Position numbers and translations under genes: made by a program. The notes beneath the pieces were generated by a model that was not told the origin of the DNA, searched no databases, and worked only from the letters and a program-made list of their open reading frames with translations. A stretch of 40,753 nt of DNA from Sphingomonas yabuuchiae (GTDB lineage: Bacteria; Pseudomonadota; Alphaproteobacteria; Sphingomonadales; Sphingomonadaceae): assembly GCF_001477495.1 (NCBI RefSeq), contig NZ_LDTF01000031.1, positions 1-40,753 on the forward strand, written 5' to 3'. Of this stretch, positions 1 to 8,667 are shown in pieces. Positions within the stretch are counted from its first letter, which is position 1. Each line of letters opens with the position of its first letter.

Positions 1-90
1 CGCTTGCACCTTCATCGGCATGGCCAGACCAAGGACGATCGCCGTCCATGCCGCGCCCGCGTGCAGGCGCGCCCTCCCCTTGAAACGCAT
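1..90 (-). CDS. Exported protein, amino-terminal 30 residues only
   Basis: The gene starts at base 90 on the minus strand and runs off the left edge. The 30 visible residues form a good Sec signal peptide: basic start (MRFKGRARLH), hydrophobic core (AAWTAIVLGLAM), then a small-residue end (KVQA) suitable for signal peptidase I. A GGGAGTGG stretch lies about 8 bases upstream of the ATG as a ribosome binding site. The mature protein is outside the window, so its function cannot be stated. Confidence 0.6.
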   Translation of the reverse strand, partial: MRFKGRARLHAGAAWTAIVLGLAMPMKVQA

Positions 91-315
91 CGTCAAGCCA
101 CTCCCATCGCCGACGTGAAGATTTATGAATACTGTGGCGATGATGTCACAATTAAGGCTGAAAACCGGACGAGTTGCCATGTTGGCGGGATAACCGCATG
201 TTTCGTGTTCAGCCGTCGGCAAAGAAGGCATCGACCTCAATAGCTTGGCCCCCGACCATAATGTTGCGGATGCGGATCGATTTAAGGATCCTTCGCCGGG
301 GCCGTATAGGTCGGT

Positions 316-726
316 ATGACGTCGGCCCTTTCCCCGCTGCCGACTGCCTCGCTGCGGTCGCAATCAACCTCGCTCGCGCTGCCCAAGCCCGAGGGACTGG
401 CCGCGCCCGATGCGCCGCAGGATGCGGACGGTGTGGCGATGCGTGCGAAGAACGACGCGACGGTCCGGGCGAAATCGCGCAATCCTCAGGGCGACATGCC
501 CGGCGGGGGCAGGGGCGGCCTGGACGGCCGTCACGTTGTCGACGAGCGCGTGATCGAGAGCGGTGACATGCGGATCACCGTCATTTCGTATAGCGACGGA
601 TCGGTCGACCGGCTGAGCGCGATGAAGAACGCAGGCACCGCTCCGCCCCCGGCTCTCACACCGGCCGAGCCCAGTGGCGCCAAGGGCTGGGGCAACAGGG
701 GCATGATGGTCGACCGCATCGGCTGA
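316..726 (+). CDS. Hypothetical protein, 136 residues
   Basis: An open frame of 136 residues that ends 7 bases before the stop of the convergent glycosyltransferase. The product is rich in Ala, Pro and Gly and has a more structured middle (RVIESGDMRITVISYSDG) that reads like a real beta segment. No signal peptide or family motif is recognised. The frame on the opposite strand over the same bases looks less protein-like (many Arg and His). The start ATG has only a weak AGGT-like ribosome binding site, so the start is uncertain. Confidence 0.45.
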   Translation: MTSALSPLPTASLRSQSTSLALPKPEGLAAPDAPQDADGVAMRAKNDATVRAKSRNPQGDMPGGGRGGLDGRHVVDERVIESGDMRITVISYSDGSVDRLSAMKNAGTAPPPALTPAEPSGAKGWGNRGMMVDRIG

Positions 727-733
727 CGCCCGA

Positions 734-1981
734 TCAGAGAATCGGTAGCGGCTGTTCACTGATGAGCAGCGCGGCCGACGCCGTAGCGCGTGCCTCGGCC
801 CGACGGCTCAGCACACTGCGCATCAGCCGGACATAATGATCCGCGCCATGCTCGATGGTGAAGCGCCGTGCCTGGTGCAGCGTGCGCTGCGCATTCTGCG
901 TCTGGGGCCGGGCGGCCGCGATCGCGGCGGCAAAGCCCGCTTCGTCGCCGACCGGGACCAGCGTGCCCAGCGTGCCCTGCTGCAACAACGCGCCCATCGA
1001 GCGGCTGCAATCGGTGGCGACGATGCCGATATTGGCGGCCAGCCCCTCCAGGATGACGGCGGGCACCCCCTCATAATGCGAGGACAGGAGGAGCGTATCA
1101 TATCCCGACAGGAGCCCCGCCGGATTGGCGACATAGCCCCGGAAATCGACGCGATCGGCGATCCCCAGCGACGCCGCCAGGGCCTCCAGCGCCGCGCGCT
1201 CCGGCCCGTCGCCGAACAGGGTCAGCGTGTCGTCGGGTGCGCTGCCGCGGGCGAAACCGCGCAGCATCAGTGCGAGATTCTTCTGCGCGGCCAGCCGGGC
1301 GATGGTGACGAAGCGGCGGCCCGGCGTCTTCGGGCGCTCCGTGGAAGGCTCGCGCAGGGACAGGATCTGCGCCTCGGACAGGGCCGGGTCGGGGATGATC
1401 GCCACGCGGGAAGGGGACACGCCGACGCATTGCACGATCTCGGCGCGCATCGGCTTTTCCATGCCGACGAAATGGTCGATCGCCAGCCCCTGGATACGCA
1501 GCCAGATCCGGTAGAAGACCCGGTAGAACCAGGACGCATCGGCGCGGTCGAGATTGTTGCTGATCTTGGCGATGATCGGCGGACAGTCGCGACCCAGTAT
1601 CAGCTTCAGCATCACCGCGACGACGGCATAGGTGTTGCCCGCGCAGAACAATATGTCGGGCCGCAGCGTCCGCACCGCGCGTGGCAGGGTGGCGATCATC
1701 CAGATCGTCTCCCAATGCGCGATGCCCGGCCAGCGGCGTTTCGGGGTCACGAAGTCCAGATCGGCGCCGACATCCTCGGCCATCGCGCCGTCGGTGCGCC
1801 CCAGGAACAGCGGCGCATCGACCCCGGTCGCGCGCCAGCGCCGGACGAGGCGCAACGCGATCCGTTCGACCCCGCCGGGCTCGAAGCTGTGCAGGAAGGT
1901 CAGGACGCGCAAAAAGCCGCACGCCCTGTACGAAACCGATATCGCCCGGAATTCCCGCCCATAATCTGCCCCCGATAGCAT
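734..1981 (-). CDS. GT4-family glycosyltransferase
   Basis: A 415-residue cytoplasmic glycosyltransferase of the GT-B fold, family GT4. The amino domain begins with the typical LRVLTFLHSFEPGGVERIAL acceptor-side motif (GG near residue 35). The carboxy domain has the nucleotide-sugar part: RFVTIARLAAQKN, LTLFGDGPER, and SSHYEGVPAVILEGLA, whose two Glu residues fit the EX7E signature of GT4 enzymes. Known members transfer a sugar from a nucleotide donor during polysaccharide or lipopolysaccharide assembly; acceptor and sugar cannot be told here. The ATG at 1981 lacks a good ribosome binding site, and a TTG at 1912, just before LRVLTFL, is a plausible alternative start. It stands alone, convergent with the small gene on its left. 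Confidence 0.85.
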   Translation of the reverse strand: MLSGADYGREFRAISVSYRACGFLRVLTFLHSFEPGGVERIALRLVRRWRATGVDAPLFLGRTDGAMAEDVGADLDFVTPKRRWPGIAHWETIWMIATLPRAVRTLRPDILFCAGNTYAVVAVMLKLILGRDCPPIIAKISNNLDRADASWFYRVFYRIWLRIQGLAIDHFVGMEKPMRAEIVQCVGVSPSRVAIIPDPALSEAQILSLREPSTERPKTPGRRFVTIARLAAQKNLALMLRGFARGSAPDDTLTLFGDGPERAALEALAASLGIADRVDFRGYVANPAGLLSGYDTLLLSSHYEGVPAVILEGLAANIGIVATDCSRSMGALLQQGTLGTLVPVGDEAGFAAAIAAARPQTQNAQRTLHQARRFTIEHGADHYVRLMRSVLSRRAEARATASAALLISEQPLPIL

Positions 1982-2399
1982 GACCGGCGGGGGAAACGAT
2001 ACCCCATCGTGACGTATTGGTCAGGCCTTGGGCGGCGGGGATCGTGACGGGGCCGCCTCCTTGATGTCCAGTGCCTACGGCCCCGTCAAGAAACAGGTCA
2101 CGCGGTCCATGCCTTGCTCGGCCAGGACGGCCGTTTCCCGCTTCCAAGGTCCAGAAAACGGTTCGGTATAAGCCGGTTGACGTGGCTTGCGGTACCGTCC
2201 TTTTGCCGTCCGTCCTCTTGTTTCGATCTTCGGTCAAGAAACGTTCGGCATCACCCCGCCGCAAGAACAGTTTCAGCGGTATCGTACAGCATTTTTACGT
2301 CTCAGATCATCAACACAAACCGTATTTCGACAGCGCATGATCCGATCCGATACAATCTATGGCTAATAATGGATGATTTTGAACTATGCGACCAAGCAT
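1982..2399. other. Intergenic region between divergent genes, with one long dyad
   Basis: About 420 bases separate the glycosyltransferase start from the lipoprotein leader. No convincing protein frame was seen. The one clear structure is a perfect 11-base inverted repeat, TGACGGGGCCG at 2045-2055 and CGGCCCCGTCA at 2078-2088, with a 22-base loop and no T-run. It could be an operator or RNA hairpin for the divergent gene. The right half becomes AT-rich, as expected for a promoter of the lipoprotein gene, but no box was assigned. Confidence 0.4.
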
Positions 2400-2442
2400 A
2401 TCCCCCGTAAGTCGGCCGCTCAGGGCCATTTTTACGGGGGAT
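2400..2442 (+). promoter_or_regulatory. Leader hairpin that buries the ribosome binding site
   Basis: ATCCCCCGTAA at 2400-2410 pairs perfectly with TTACGGGGGAT at 2432-2442. Inside the 21-base loop, GGCC at 2414-2417 can also pair with GGCC at 2424-2427. The GGGGGA at 2436-2441 is the only good ribosome binding site for the ATG at 2449 (spacing 7) and lies entirely in the 3' arm. The fold would hide it, so translation of the lipoprotein may depend on opening of the stem. There is no T-run, so a terminator is unlikely. Confidence 0.5.
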
Positions 2443-2448
2443 TAACAT

Positions 2449-3849
2449 ATGTCGAGAATGAAGAATATTGTATGTGCAGGAAGTATATCGTTGGCCGTCC
2501 TACTAGGGGCATGCGGAGGCGGCGGAAGTTCTGACAGCGGGACCGTACCGGTGATTACGGCGCCGAATCCCACGCCTACCCCGACCGCCACATCGACCCC
2601 GACGCCGACCAACACGGCTCCGGTCGCCAATCCCGGCCCCAATCAGAATGTCCTGACCAAGACGTCCGTCACGCTGGACGCCAGCGCCAGCATCGATGCC
2701 AATGGCGACGCGCTGACGTACAAATGGGCACTCAAGGCGCGGCCATCGGGTAGTGCGGCCGCCTTGTCGTCCACCACGGACGCGAAGCCGACCTTCACGG
2801 CCGATGTCGCCGGCACCTACGTCGCGACCCTGATCGTCAATGACGGCAAGGTCGACAGCGCACCCGTCGACGTCACGATCATCGCTGCGGTCGCCAATGC
2901 GGCCCCCGTCGCCAATGCCGGACCGGATCAGAACGTCAAGAACGGTGCGCTCGTGACGCTCGACGGCAGCGCCAGCAGCGATGCTAATGGCGATGCGCTC
3001 ACCTATCAGTGGACGATGGATGCGCGTCCTTCGGGCAGCACGGCCGCCTTGTCGTCCGCCACGGTCGCAAAGCCGACCTTCACGGCCGATGTTGCCGGAA
3101 ACTATGTCCTGTCGCTGATCGTCAGCGACGGTGCGCTGAAGAGCGTGGCCGACAGCGTGACGATCACCGCGGCCCGGGCCAATGCCGCGCCCGTCGCCAA
3201 TGCGGGCAAGGACCAGAATGTCCTGACCGGGGCGACCGTCACGCTGGACGGACGCGGCAGCAGCGACGCCAATGGCGACACGCTGAAATATGACTGGAAT
3301 CTGACGTCGAAGCCCGCCGGAAGCAGCGCGGCCCTGTCGACGAACGCGCAAGCGGTCACCAACTTCGTCGCCGACAAGGCGGGGACCTATGTCGCCACGC
3401 TGGTCGTCAACGACGGCACGGTCGACAGCGCTCCCGTCACGGTGGCGATCACCGCGGTGGCGCCGAGCCTGTCCCTGTACCGCGTCGGCAGCTTTTCCAA
3501 CGATCTGCTGAAGCTGCCCTTCACGACCTCGTCGTCGATGCAGACGTCGCAGAGCTGCGTGGGATCGGGCTGCCCGACCATCGTTTCGGTCGACAAATTC
3601 CGGTTTGTTGCCAGTGGCGGCAGCTTCACCATTCAGAATCTGACGGCGGTCAATCTGACGACCGGCTCGAAGGTTGCGGCCACCTTCAACGGTCTGGCCA
3701 ACGGCACGGTGATCGCCAATGGGCAGACGGTCAATTTCAGCCTCGAGTCCGACTTCACGCGGGGTCAGAGCGTCAACCTGCGCTATGAATTCACCATCAA
3801 GGAGACGGGTGACAAATTCTCCTACACGGTCGAGCTGAAGACCAACTGA
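2449..3849 (+). CDS. PKD-repeat surface lipoprotein
   Basis: A 466-residue probable lipoprotein. The signal peptide ends in a lipobox (AVLLGAC, Cys near residue 22) followed by GGGGSS and a Pro/Thr linker (PTPTPTATSTPTPT). Three tandem PKD-type immunoglobulin-like repeats follow, about 90 residues each, starting at NTAPVANPGPNQNV, NAAPVANAGPDQNV and NAAPVANAGKDQNV. Each carries the S-x-D-A-N-GD calcium-loop-like motif and ends in a VNDG or VSDG strand. The last 130 residues form a separate beta-rich domain with a Cys pair (QSCVGSGCP). PKD repeats in secreted bacterial proteins usually mediate adhesion or carbohydrate contact; the exact role is unknown. The repeats are close to each other in DNA as well, suggesting internal duplication. 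A leader hairpin covers its ribosome binding site. Confidence 0.85.
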   Translation: MSRMKNIVCAGSISLAVLLGACGGGGSSDSGTVPVITAPNPTPTPTATSTPTPTNTAPVANPGPNQNVLTKTSVTLDASASIDANGDALTYKWALKARPSGSAAALSSTTDAKPTFTADVAGTYVATLIVNDGKVDSAPVDVTIIAAVANAAPVANAGPDQNVKNGALVTLDGSASSDANGDALTYQWTMDARPSGSTAALSSATVAKPTFTADVAGNYVLSLIVSDGALKSVADSVTITAARANAAPVANAGKDQNVLTGATVTLDGRGSSDANGDTLKYDWNLTSKPAGSSAALSTNAQAVTNFVADKAGTYVATLVVNDGTVDSAPVTVAITAVAPSLSLYRVGSFSNDLLKLPFTTSSSMQTSQSCVGSGCPTIVSVDKFRFVASGGSFTIQNLTAVNLTTGSKVAATFNGLANGTVIANGQTVNFSLESDFTRGQSVNLRYEFTIKETGDKFSYTVELKTN

Positions 3850-3872
3850 TCGCCGCCAGGTGATCGGATCAG

Positions 3873-3891
3873 GGCGGGGTTTTTCCCCGCC
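3873..3891 (+). terminator. Probable terminator after the PKD lipoprotein
   Basis: GGCGGGG and CCCCGCC form a perfect 7-base stem around a TTTTT loop, 24 bases after the stop codon. The T-run is in the loop and not after the stem, so it may be inefficient. Confidence 0.5.
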
Positions 3892-3977
3892 GTGACTTTA
3901 TACGCGGCATCGAATTCAGTCCGCGTGGGCGTCTTCCCCCTTGCCTTTGCCCACAAAGCGACCCACCCGCGCGTCCC

Positions 3978-5504
3978 ATGGACAGGACACAGGCGCAGGA
4001 CAGGGGGATCAACCAGAGCCGCGTGTTTTTACTGCTGGCGCTGGTCGCGCTGGTGGTGCGGGCGCGGACGTTCGGGAATCCGGTGATCGGGTTCGACGAG
4101 CAATTCTACCTGCTGGTCGGCGAGCACATGCTGCATGGCGCCTGGCCCTATGTCGACATCTTCGACCGCAAGCCGATCGGGTTGTTCCTGCTCTATGCGG
4201 GCGTGCGGCTGCTGGGGGGCGACGGGTTCCTCGCCTATAAGCTGCTCGCGACCGGCTTCGTCATCGCCACCGCCTTCGGCATCCAGCGGGTCGCGCGGTG
4301 CTTCGCCGGGGCGGGGGCGGGCCTCGTGGCGGCGATCCTCTATATCCTCTGGCTGAATGTGATGGAGGGGGAGGGGGGCCAGTCCCCGGTCTTCTACAAT
4401 GCGCTGATGCTGGTCGCAGGCGCCGCGACCTTGCGCGTCGTCGAGCGGCGGGGGCGGTTGCTCCCCTGCGGCGCGGTGGCGATGGGCGCGGTCGGCGTCG
4501 CGCTCCAGATCAAATATTCGGTGCTGCCCGAAGGGTTCGTGTTTGGCTGTGTGCTGTTGTGGCAGGGCTGGCGCGCGCGGGTGCCGCTGGGGCGGTTGGC
4601 GGGCATGGCGCTGGTCTGGGTCGCGCTGGCGCTGCTGCCGACACTGGTGGCGTTCGGGGTCTATGCCGCTGCCGGGCAGGGGCAAGCGTGGCTCTTCGCC
4701 AATTTCCTCTCGGTCGGCGGACAGGCGGCGCGGCCGTTCGCCGACGAGCTGGAGGGGCTGGCGACCTGTCTCGGCATCCTGTCACCGCTGTTGCTGGTCA
4801 TCGGGTTCGGGCGGCCCTGGAGACATTTGAGACGCGACGTTCCCGCCGAGCGGCGCGCGGGGTTTCGGTTCCTCCTCATCTGGCTGGCGGCCGCGGGGGC
4901 GGCGGTGCTGTTCTACGGCCGGTTCGGCAGCCCGCATTATGCGCTGCCCATCGTCTTGCCCGCCGTGCTGGTCGCCGCGCCCGCGCTGGCCCGCTGGCGG
5001 CGGGGCGGGACGGTGGCGTTCGTGCTGGCGATCTTCGCGGCGGGGCAGATCGTGCTGGTCTTGAGCGAGCGGACCAAGGGTGGCGCGGCCGAGGCGCGCG
5101 CAGTGGCGCAGGCGGCGAGACCGGCGCGCGGCTGCCTCTATGTCTATGACGGTTATCCGGCGCTGTACCTGCTGACGCAAAGCTGCCTGTCGTCGAAATG
5201 GGTGTTCCCCGGCCATCTCAATACGCAGGACGAAGCCAGCGCCGAGGCGATCGGCGTCGATCCGGTCTCCGAAATCCGCCGCGTCCTGGCGACGCGGCCG
5301 GGCGCGATCGTCGACGATTATCCGCGTTTCGCCTTCGGCAACCGTGCGACGCGGGCCGCGCTGCAAGAGGTGCTGGCGCGCGACTATCACCTTGCCGCCT
5401 GCGTGCCCACGGGGCCGAGCCGGGTGCGTCTGGTCTATCGACCGGGGCCGGGGCCGGTTCCGGCGGGGTGCCCGAGCGCCGAGGCGCTGGCCGCGATCCC
5501 ATAA
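3978..5504 (+). CDS. Multi-pass membrane glycosyltransferase, PMT/ArnT-like
   Basis: A 508-residue integral membrane protein with about ten hydrophobic segments. The first loop carries FDEQFYLLVGEHMLHGAWPY followed by VDIFDRKPIGLFLLY. An acidic residue (DE) after the first membrane helix and the D-x-K-PP/PI-like motif are typical of GT39/GT83-type enzymes of the GT-C fold, which use polyprenyl-phosphate sugars as donors and act on the periplasmic face. The last 120 residues are soluble and contain CLYVYDGYPALYLL and conserved Cys residues. Target and sugar are unknown. It lies between a possible terminator and a convergent receptor gene, so it appears to be transcribed alone. Confidence 0.75.
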   Translation: MDRTQAQDRGINQSRVFLLLALVALVVRARTFGNPVIGFDEQFYLLVGEHMLHGAWPYVDIFDRKPIGLFLLYAGVRLLGGDGFLAYKLLATGFVIATAFGIQRVARCFAGAGAGLVAAILYILWLNVMEGEGGQSPVFYNALMLVAGAATLRVVERRGRLLPCGAVAMGAVGVALQIKYSVLPEGFVFGCVLLWQGWRARVPLGRLAGMALVWVALALLPTLVAFGVYAAAGQGQAWLFANFLSVGGQAARPFADELEGLATCLGILSPLLLVIGFGRPWRHLRRDVPAERRAGFRFLLIWLAAAGAAVLFYGRFGSPHYALPIVLPAVLVAAPALARWRRGGTVAFVLAIFAAGQIVLVLSERTKGGAAEARAVAQAARPARGCLYVYDGYPALYLLTQSCLSSKWVFPGHLNTQDEASAEAIGVDPVSEIRRVLATRPGAIVDDYPRFAFGNRATRAALQEVLARDYHLAACVPTGPSRVRLVYRPGPGPVPAGCPSAEALAAIP

Positions 5505-5532
5505 AAAATCCCCGCCGGCATCGCCGACGGGG
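5503..5532 (-). terminator. Terminator for the minus-strand TonB-dependent receptor
   Basis: On the minus strand a 10-base stem (CCCCGTCGGC with GCCGGCGGGG, one mismatch) with a 3-base loop is followed by TTTTTT. It sits 25 bases past the receptor stop codon and overlaps the stop of the convergent glycosyltransferase gene, so it could also end that transcript in part. Confidence 0.75.
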
Positions 5533-5556
5533 ACAGGCATTCCATCGCGTCTCGGA

Positions 5557-8500
5557 TCAGAAGTTCGTCGTGACCGAGAACTGGATGTAGCGGCCGTAGA
5601 TGTCGTAGAAATTGACCGGCGAATTCTGCCAGCCGTTGATCGAATAGGTGTTGTTGCCACCCCGCGCCGGGATGATCGGCGGATCCTTGTCCAGCAGGTT
5701 GTTGATCGTCACGCCCAGCGTCATCCGCTTGGCGATGTTCACATTCGCCGCCAGATCGAAATAGCTGTAATTCGGGATGCGTGCGAACGTGTTCTGCACC
5801 GTCCGGCGCAGCGTGCCGCTCTGCGTAGCCGAGATGTAGCGCCAGTTCAGCGAGAGCTGAACCAGGCCCTCCGCCCCGGTGAACGTGCCGCGCAGATTGT
5901 GCCGCCACTTTGGAATGGGATTGCCCACGCCGTCACCGAAGTAACCGACGCTGCCCGACTGGTTGGAGATCGACGCGGCGCTGGTCACGAGACCGCCGTT
6001 GAAGTCGGTGGCGAAGGTGCCGCTGCCGACCGGCAGGTCATAATGCGCCTGGAAGTCATAGCCGGTCGTGCCGATCTGATTGGGCACGTTGAGCACCAGC
6101 GAGCTGACATAGCCCGAGCTCGGATTGTTGATGTTGCCGAACAGCGTACCGTTACCGTTGCGCACGAACTGCTGGCACGAAATCCGGTTCAGTTCGGTCG
6201 GATCGGTCGCGTAGTTGACGCAGTTGTTGACGATCGTGTCCTGATCCAACCCGACGATCTGGTTGGTGTAGCGGATCTCGTAATGATCCACCGAGAAGCT
6301 GAAGCGCGGCAGGAAGCTGGGCGTCAGCACCAGGCCATAGGTCAGCGTGTTGGCGGTCTGCGGCCCCAGGGCCGGATCGACCGCGCCGTTGCGATAGATA
6401 CAACCCGCTTCGGGGCAACGGATGGTCGTGCTGCCATAGCTGGCCGGGTTGAAGCCGGGCTGCAGCTGGCACGCGGCCAGGCTGGCGAGCGGGGCGCCGC
6501 CCGCTGCGGTGGACGCGCCGCAGATGTCGACGAAGTTCAGGCTGCGGGCGAAGTTGATGTTCTCCGTCGCCTCGAACACGTTCGGCGCCCGCGAGGCGAA
6601 GTTGCGCGCTACGCGGAAGCGGATGTCGCGGACGGGTGCCCAGGTGCCCTCCAGCTTCCAGGTGCTGAAGAAGGTCCGTGACGACGTGTCGTAGTTGGAC
6701 GCACGATAGCCCCCGCTGAAGCCAAGCAGGTGGGTCCAGGACTGGTCCTGTATCAACGGCACCTGGATTTCGGTCGCCAGTTCCTTGGCGGTCTGGGTGC
6801 CGCGCGCGAAGGAGGACGGGTTCGGCGTTCCCTGGATGATCGTGTTATAGTCAGCGCTGGTGAAGTTGTTCGCGATGTCGCGACGCAGTTCGGCACCGAA
6901 GCTCACCTGCACGCCGTCGGTCGCCAGCGGCGAACGCACGCCATATTTACCGAGATCGCCGCTGATATTGGCCTGCACGTCGAAGAAATAGCCGACATTG
7001 CGACGCGGCCCGTTGGGGCCATAAGCAAAGATATAGTTATAGGCGGCGGGATCGTTCGAGTCCCCGCGGAAGATGTCCAGCGGCACGCAGTTCGGATCGG
7101 TGCCGTTGACCTTGGCCACGCAGGTCGGCACGCCGTTGACGTTGACGACATTCAACGCGCGCGCGATGTTGGTGCCCGACGGAGCCCAGTTGCGGTTGAT
7201 CGCGCTCTTGGTCAGGTTGTTGGCCCAGACGCCCCCGACATCATAATGCCAGGCGCCAGCGAAATCGCCGCGCACGCCCAGCGCCGCACGGTGATAGACC
7301 TGCTCATAGTCGATCGTACGGGTCGGGTAATGCTGGAAGCGATAGCCAAAATCGATCGGCACGGTCGCCCCGGTACCCGCCAGGGTTCCGCACAGCACCT
7401 GCGCCTGCTGCGCCGACATCAGCGGGTTGTTGCAGTTCAGCTGGTAACCACCCGCGCCATTGGTCTGCTCGCCGATCGTGGCGGGCAGGTACGTCCCCTG
7501 GCTGGTGTTGTGGGTGTACATGTAGCTGCCGTAGATTTCGGCCCAGTCGGTCGCCTTGAACGACAGGAAGCCGCCCGCATTGTACCGCTCATTGGCGCGC
7601 AGCATCTGATAGCTGTCGTCCATGCGGTTCTGGCGATCGGTGGTCGCGTCCTGCGTGTTGCGATAGGGGCGGAACACGCGGCTGCCGTCGGCGGCATTGA
7701 TCTGCGGCGTCCCCGGCGTACCGTTGTTCAGCCGATAGATATAGCCGTAACGCGAATAGAGCGTGCTGTCGCAGCTGAGCGGACCGTCGATCCCGTTCTG
7801 CAACAGGTGGCACGCCTGGGTCGAACGCGAATTGTACGGCAGGTTGTCGGTCTGGCGATAGCTGAAATAGCCCGACAGCGACAGCCGGTCGTCGAACAGC
7901 TGGGTGCCCGCCGTCACGTTGATCGTCGCGCGCGCGCCGTCATTGGTCCAGCCCAGCGGGGTCGGGAAGCCGCGCGACTTGGCGGTGTCGGTGACGATGT
8001 TGGCGCGGTTCAGGTGATTGAAGAACCCGTAATTGGCGTCGACCTGCACGCCCTTGAAGTTCTTCTTCAGGATGAAGTTGACCACACCGGTCAGCGCGTC
8101 GGGGCCATAGACGGCCGCGGCACCGCCGGTCAGCACGTCGACCCGCTGGACGAGCGCGGGCGGGATGGAGTTGATGTCGGCCGCCACCTGACCGCCCAGG
8201 CGCATACCGTCGAGCAGGATCAGCGCCGCGCCGCCCGAACCACCGATGTTGCGCAGGTTGATGCGCCCGGTGCCGTTGCCTTCGTCATCGGCCTGGGGCG
8301 CGTAGGGCACGACCTGCGGCAGGCGGTTGAGCACGTCCTCGATATTGACGGCGCCGCTCAGCTTGATCTCCTGCGCGGAGACGGCCTGGATCGGCGCGGC
8401 CGAGGCGAGGTTCGGATTGACGATGCGCGAGCCGGTGACGACGACGTCACCCGATGCCGTATCGGCACTCTCGGTGCGGTCGGCGGTGTTCAGCCGGGCG

Positions 8501-8667
8501 TCTGCGCGCTCGGCCGCCTTCTGGCTTTCGGATTTGGCGGTTCCGGAAACGGCGTCAGCGGACGTATTGGTCGCCTCGTTCGTCGGCTGCATCGTCTGCG
8601 CAGCGGCCGGTGCCGCGACAATCGCCAGAACGGCGCTCGTGGCCAACAAGAATCCCGTGTTCTTCAT
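5557..8667 (-). CDS. TonB-dependent outer-membrane receptor, first copy
   Basis: A 1036-residue outer-membrane active transporter. The ATG at 8667 follows a GGGGGGAG ribosome binding site, and the signal peptide (FLLATSAVLAIVAAPAAAQ) ends near residue 25. A low-complexity stretch precedes the TonB-box region GDVVVTGSRI near residue 70. The plug follows, with INLRNIGGSGGAALILLDGM and VDVLTGGAAAVYGPDALTGV, then a 22-strand-type barrel ending in an aromatic residue (TTNF). Loops contain Cys pairs (CDS, CNNPLM, CGAS). The family imports large substrates using the proton motive force through TonB-ExbBD. The divergent GH43 gene and the second receptor suggest an oligosaccharide, but the substrate is inference. 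The same frame stays open upstream to about 10581 without being coding there. Confidence 0.9.
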   Translation of the reverse strand: MKNTGFLLATSAVLAIVAAPAAAQTMQPTNEATNTSADAVSGTAKSESQKAAERADARLNTADRTESADTASGDVVVTGSRIVNPNLASAAPIQAVSAQEIKLSGAVNIEDVLNRLPQVVPYAPQADDEGNGTGRINLRNIGGSGGAALILLDGMRLGGQVAADINSIPPALVQRVDVLTGGAAAVYGPDALTGVVNFILKKNFKGVQVDANYGFFNHLNRANIVTDTAKSRGFPTPLGWTNDGARATINVTAGTQLFDDRLSLSGYFSYRQTDNLPYNSRSTQACHLLQNGIDGPLSCDSTLYSRYGYIYRLNNGTPGTPQINAADGSRVFRPYRNTQDATTDRQNRMDDSYQMLRANERYNAGGFLSFKATDWAEIYGSYMYTHNTSQGTYLPATIGEQTNGAGGYQLNCNNPLMSAQQAQVLCGTLAGTGATVPIDFGYRFQHYPTRTIDYEQVYHRAALGVRGDFAGAWHYDVGGVWANNLTKSAINRNWAPSGTNIARALNVVNVNGVPTCVAKVNGTDPNCVPLDIFRGDSNDPAAYNYIFAYGPNGPRRNVGYFFDVQANISGDLGKYGVRSPLATDGVQVSFGAELRRDIANNFTSADYNTIIQGTPNPSSFARGTQTAKELATEIQVPLIQDQSWTHLLGFSGGYRASNYDTSSRTFFSTWKLEGTWAPVRDIRFRVARNFASRAPNVFEATENINFARSLNFVDICGASTAAGGAPLASLAACQLQPGFNPASYGSTTIRCPEAGCIYRNGAVDPALGPQTANTLTYGLVLTPSFLPRFSFSVDHYEIRYTNQIVGLDQDTIVNNCVNYATDPTELNRISCQQFVRNGNGTLFGNINNPSSGYVSSLVLNVPNQIGTTGYDFQAHYDLPVGSGTFATDFNGGLVTSAASISNQSGSVGYFGDGVGNPIPKWRHNLRGTFTGAEGLVQLSLNWRYISATQSGTLRRTVQNTFARIPNYSYFDLAANVNIAKRMTLGVTINNLLDKDPPIIPARGGNNTYSINGWQNSPVNFYDIYGRYIQFSVTTNF

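Noticed and set aside
209..259. Minus-strand peptide MVGGQAIEVDAFFADG
   Set aside because: It reads like a peptide but has no ribosome binding site, no partner genes and is too short to support.
2449..3470. Tandem DNA similarity in the PKD gene as a possible CRISPR or phase-variable repeat
   Set aside because: The period is about 280-290 bases and follows the protein domains; it is ordinary domain duplication.
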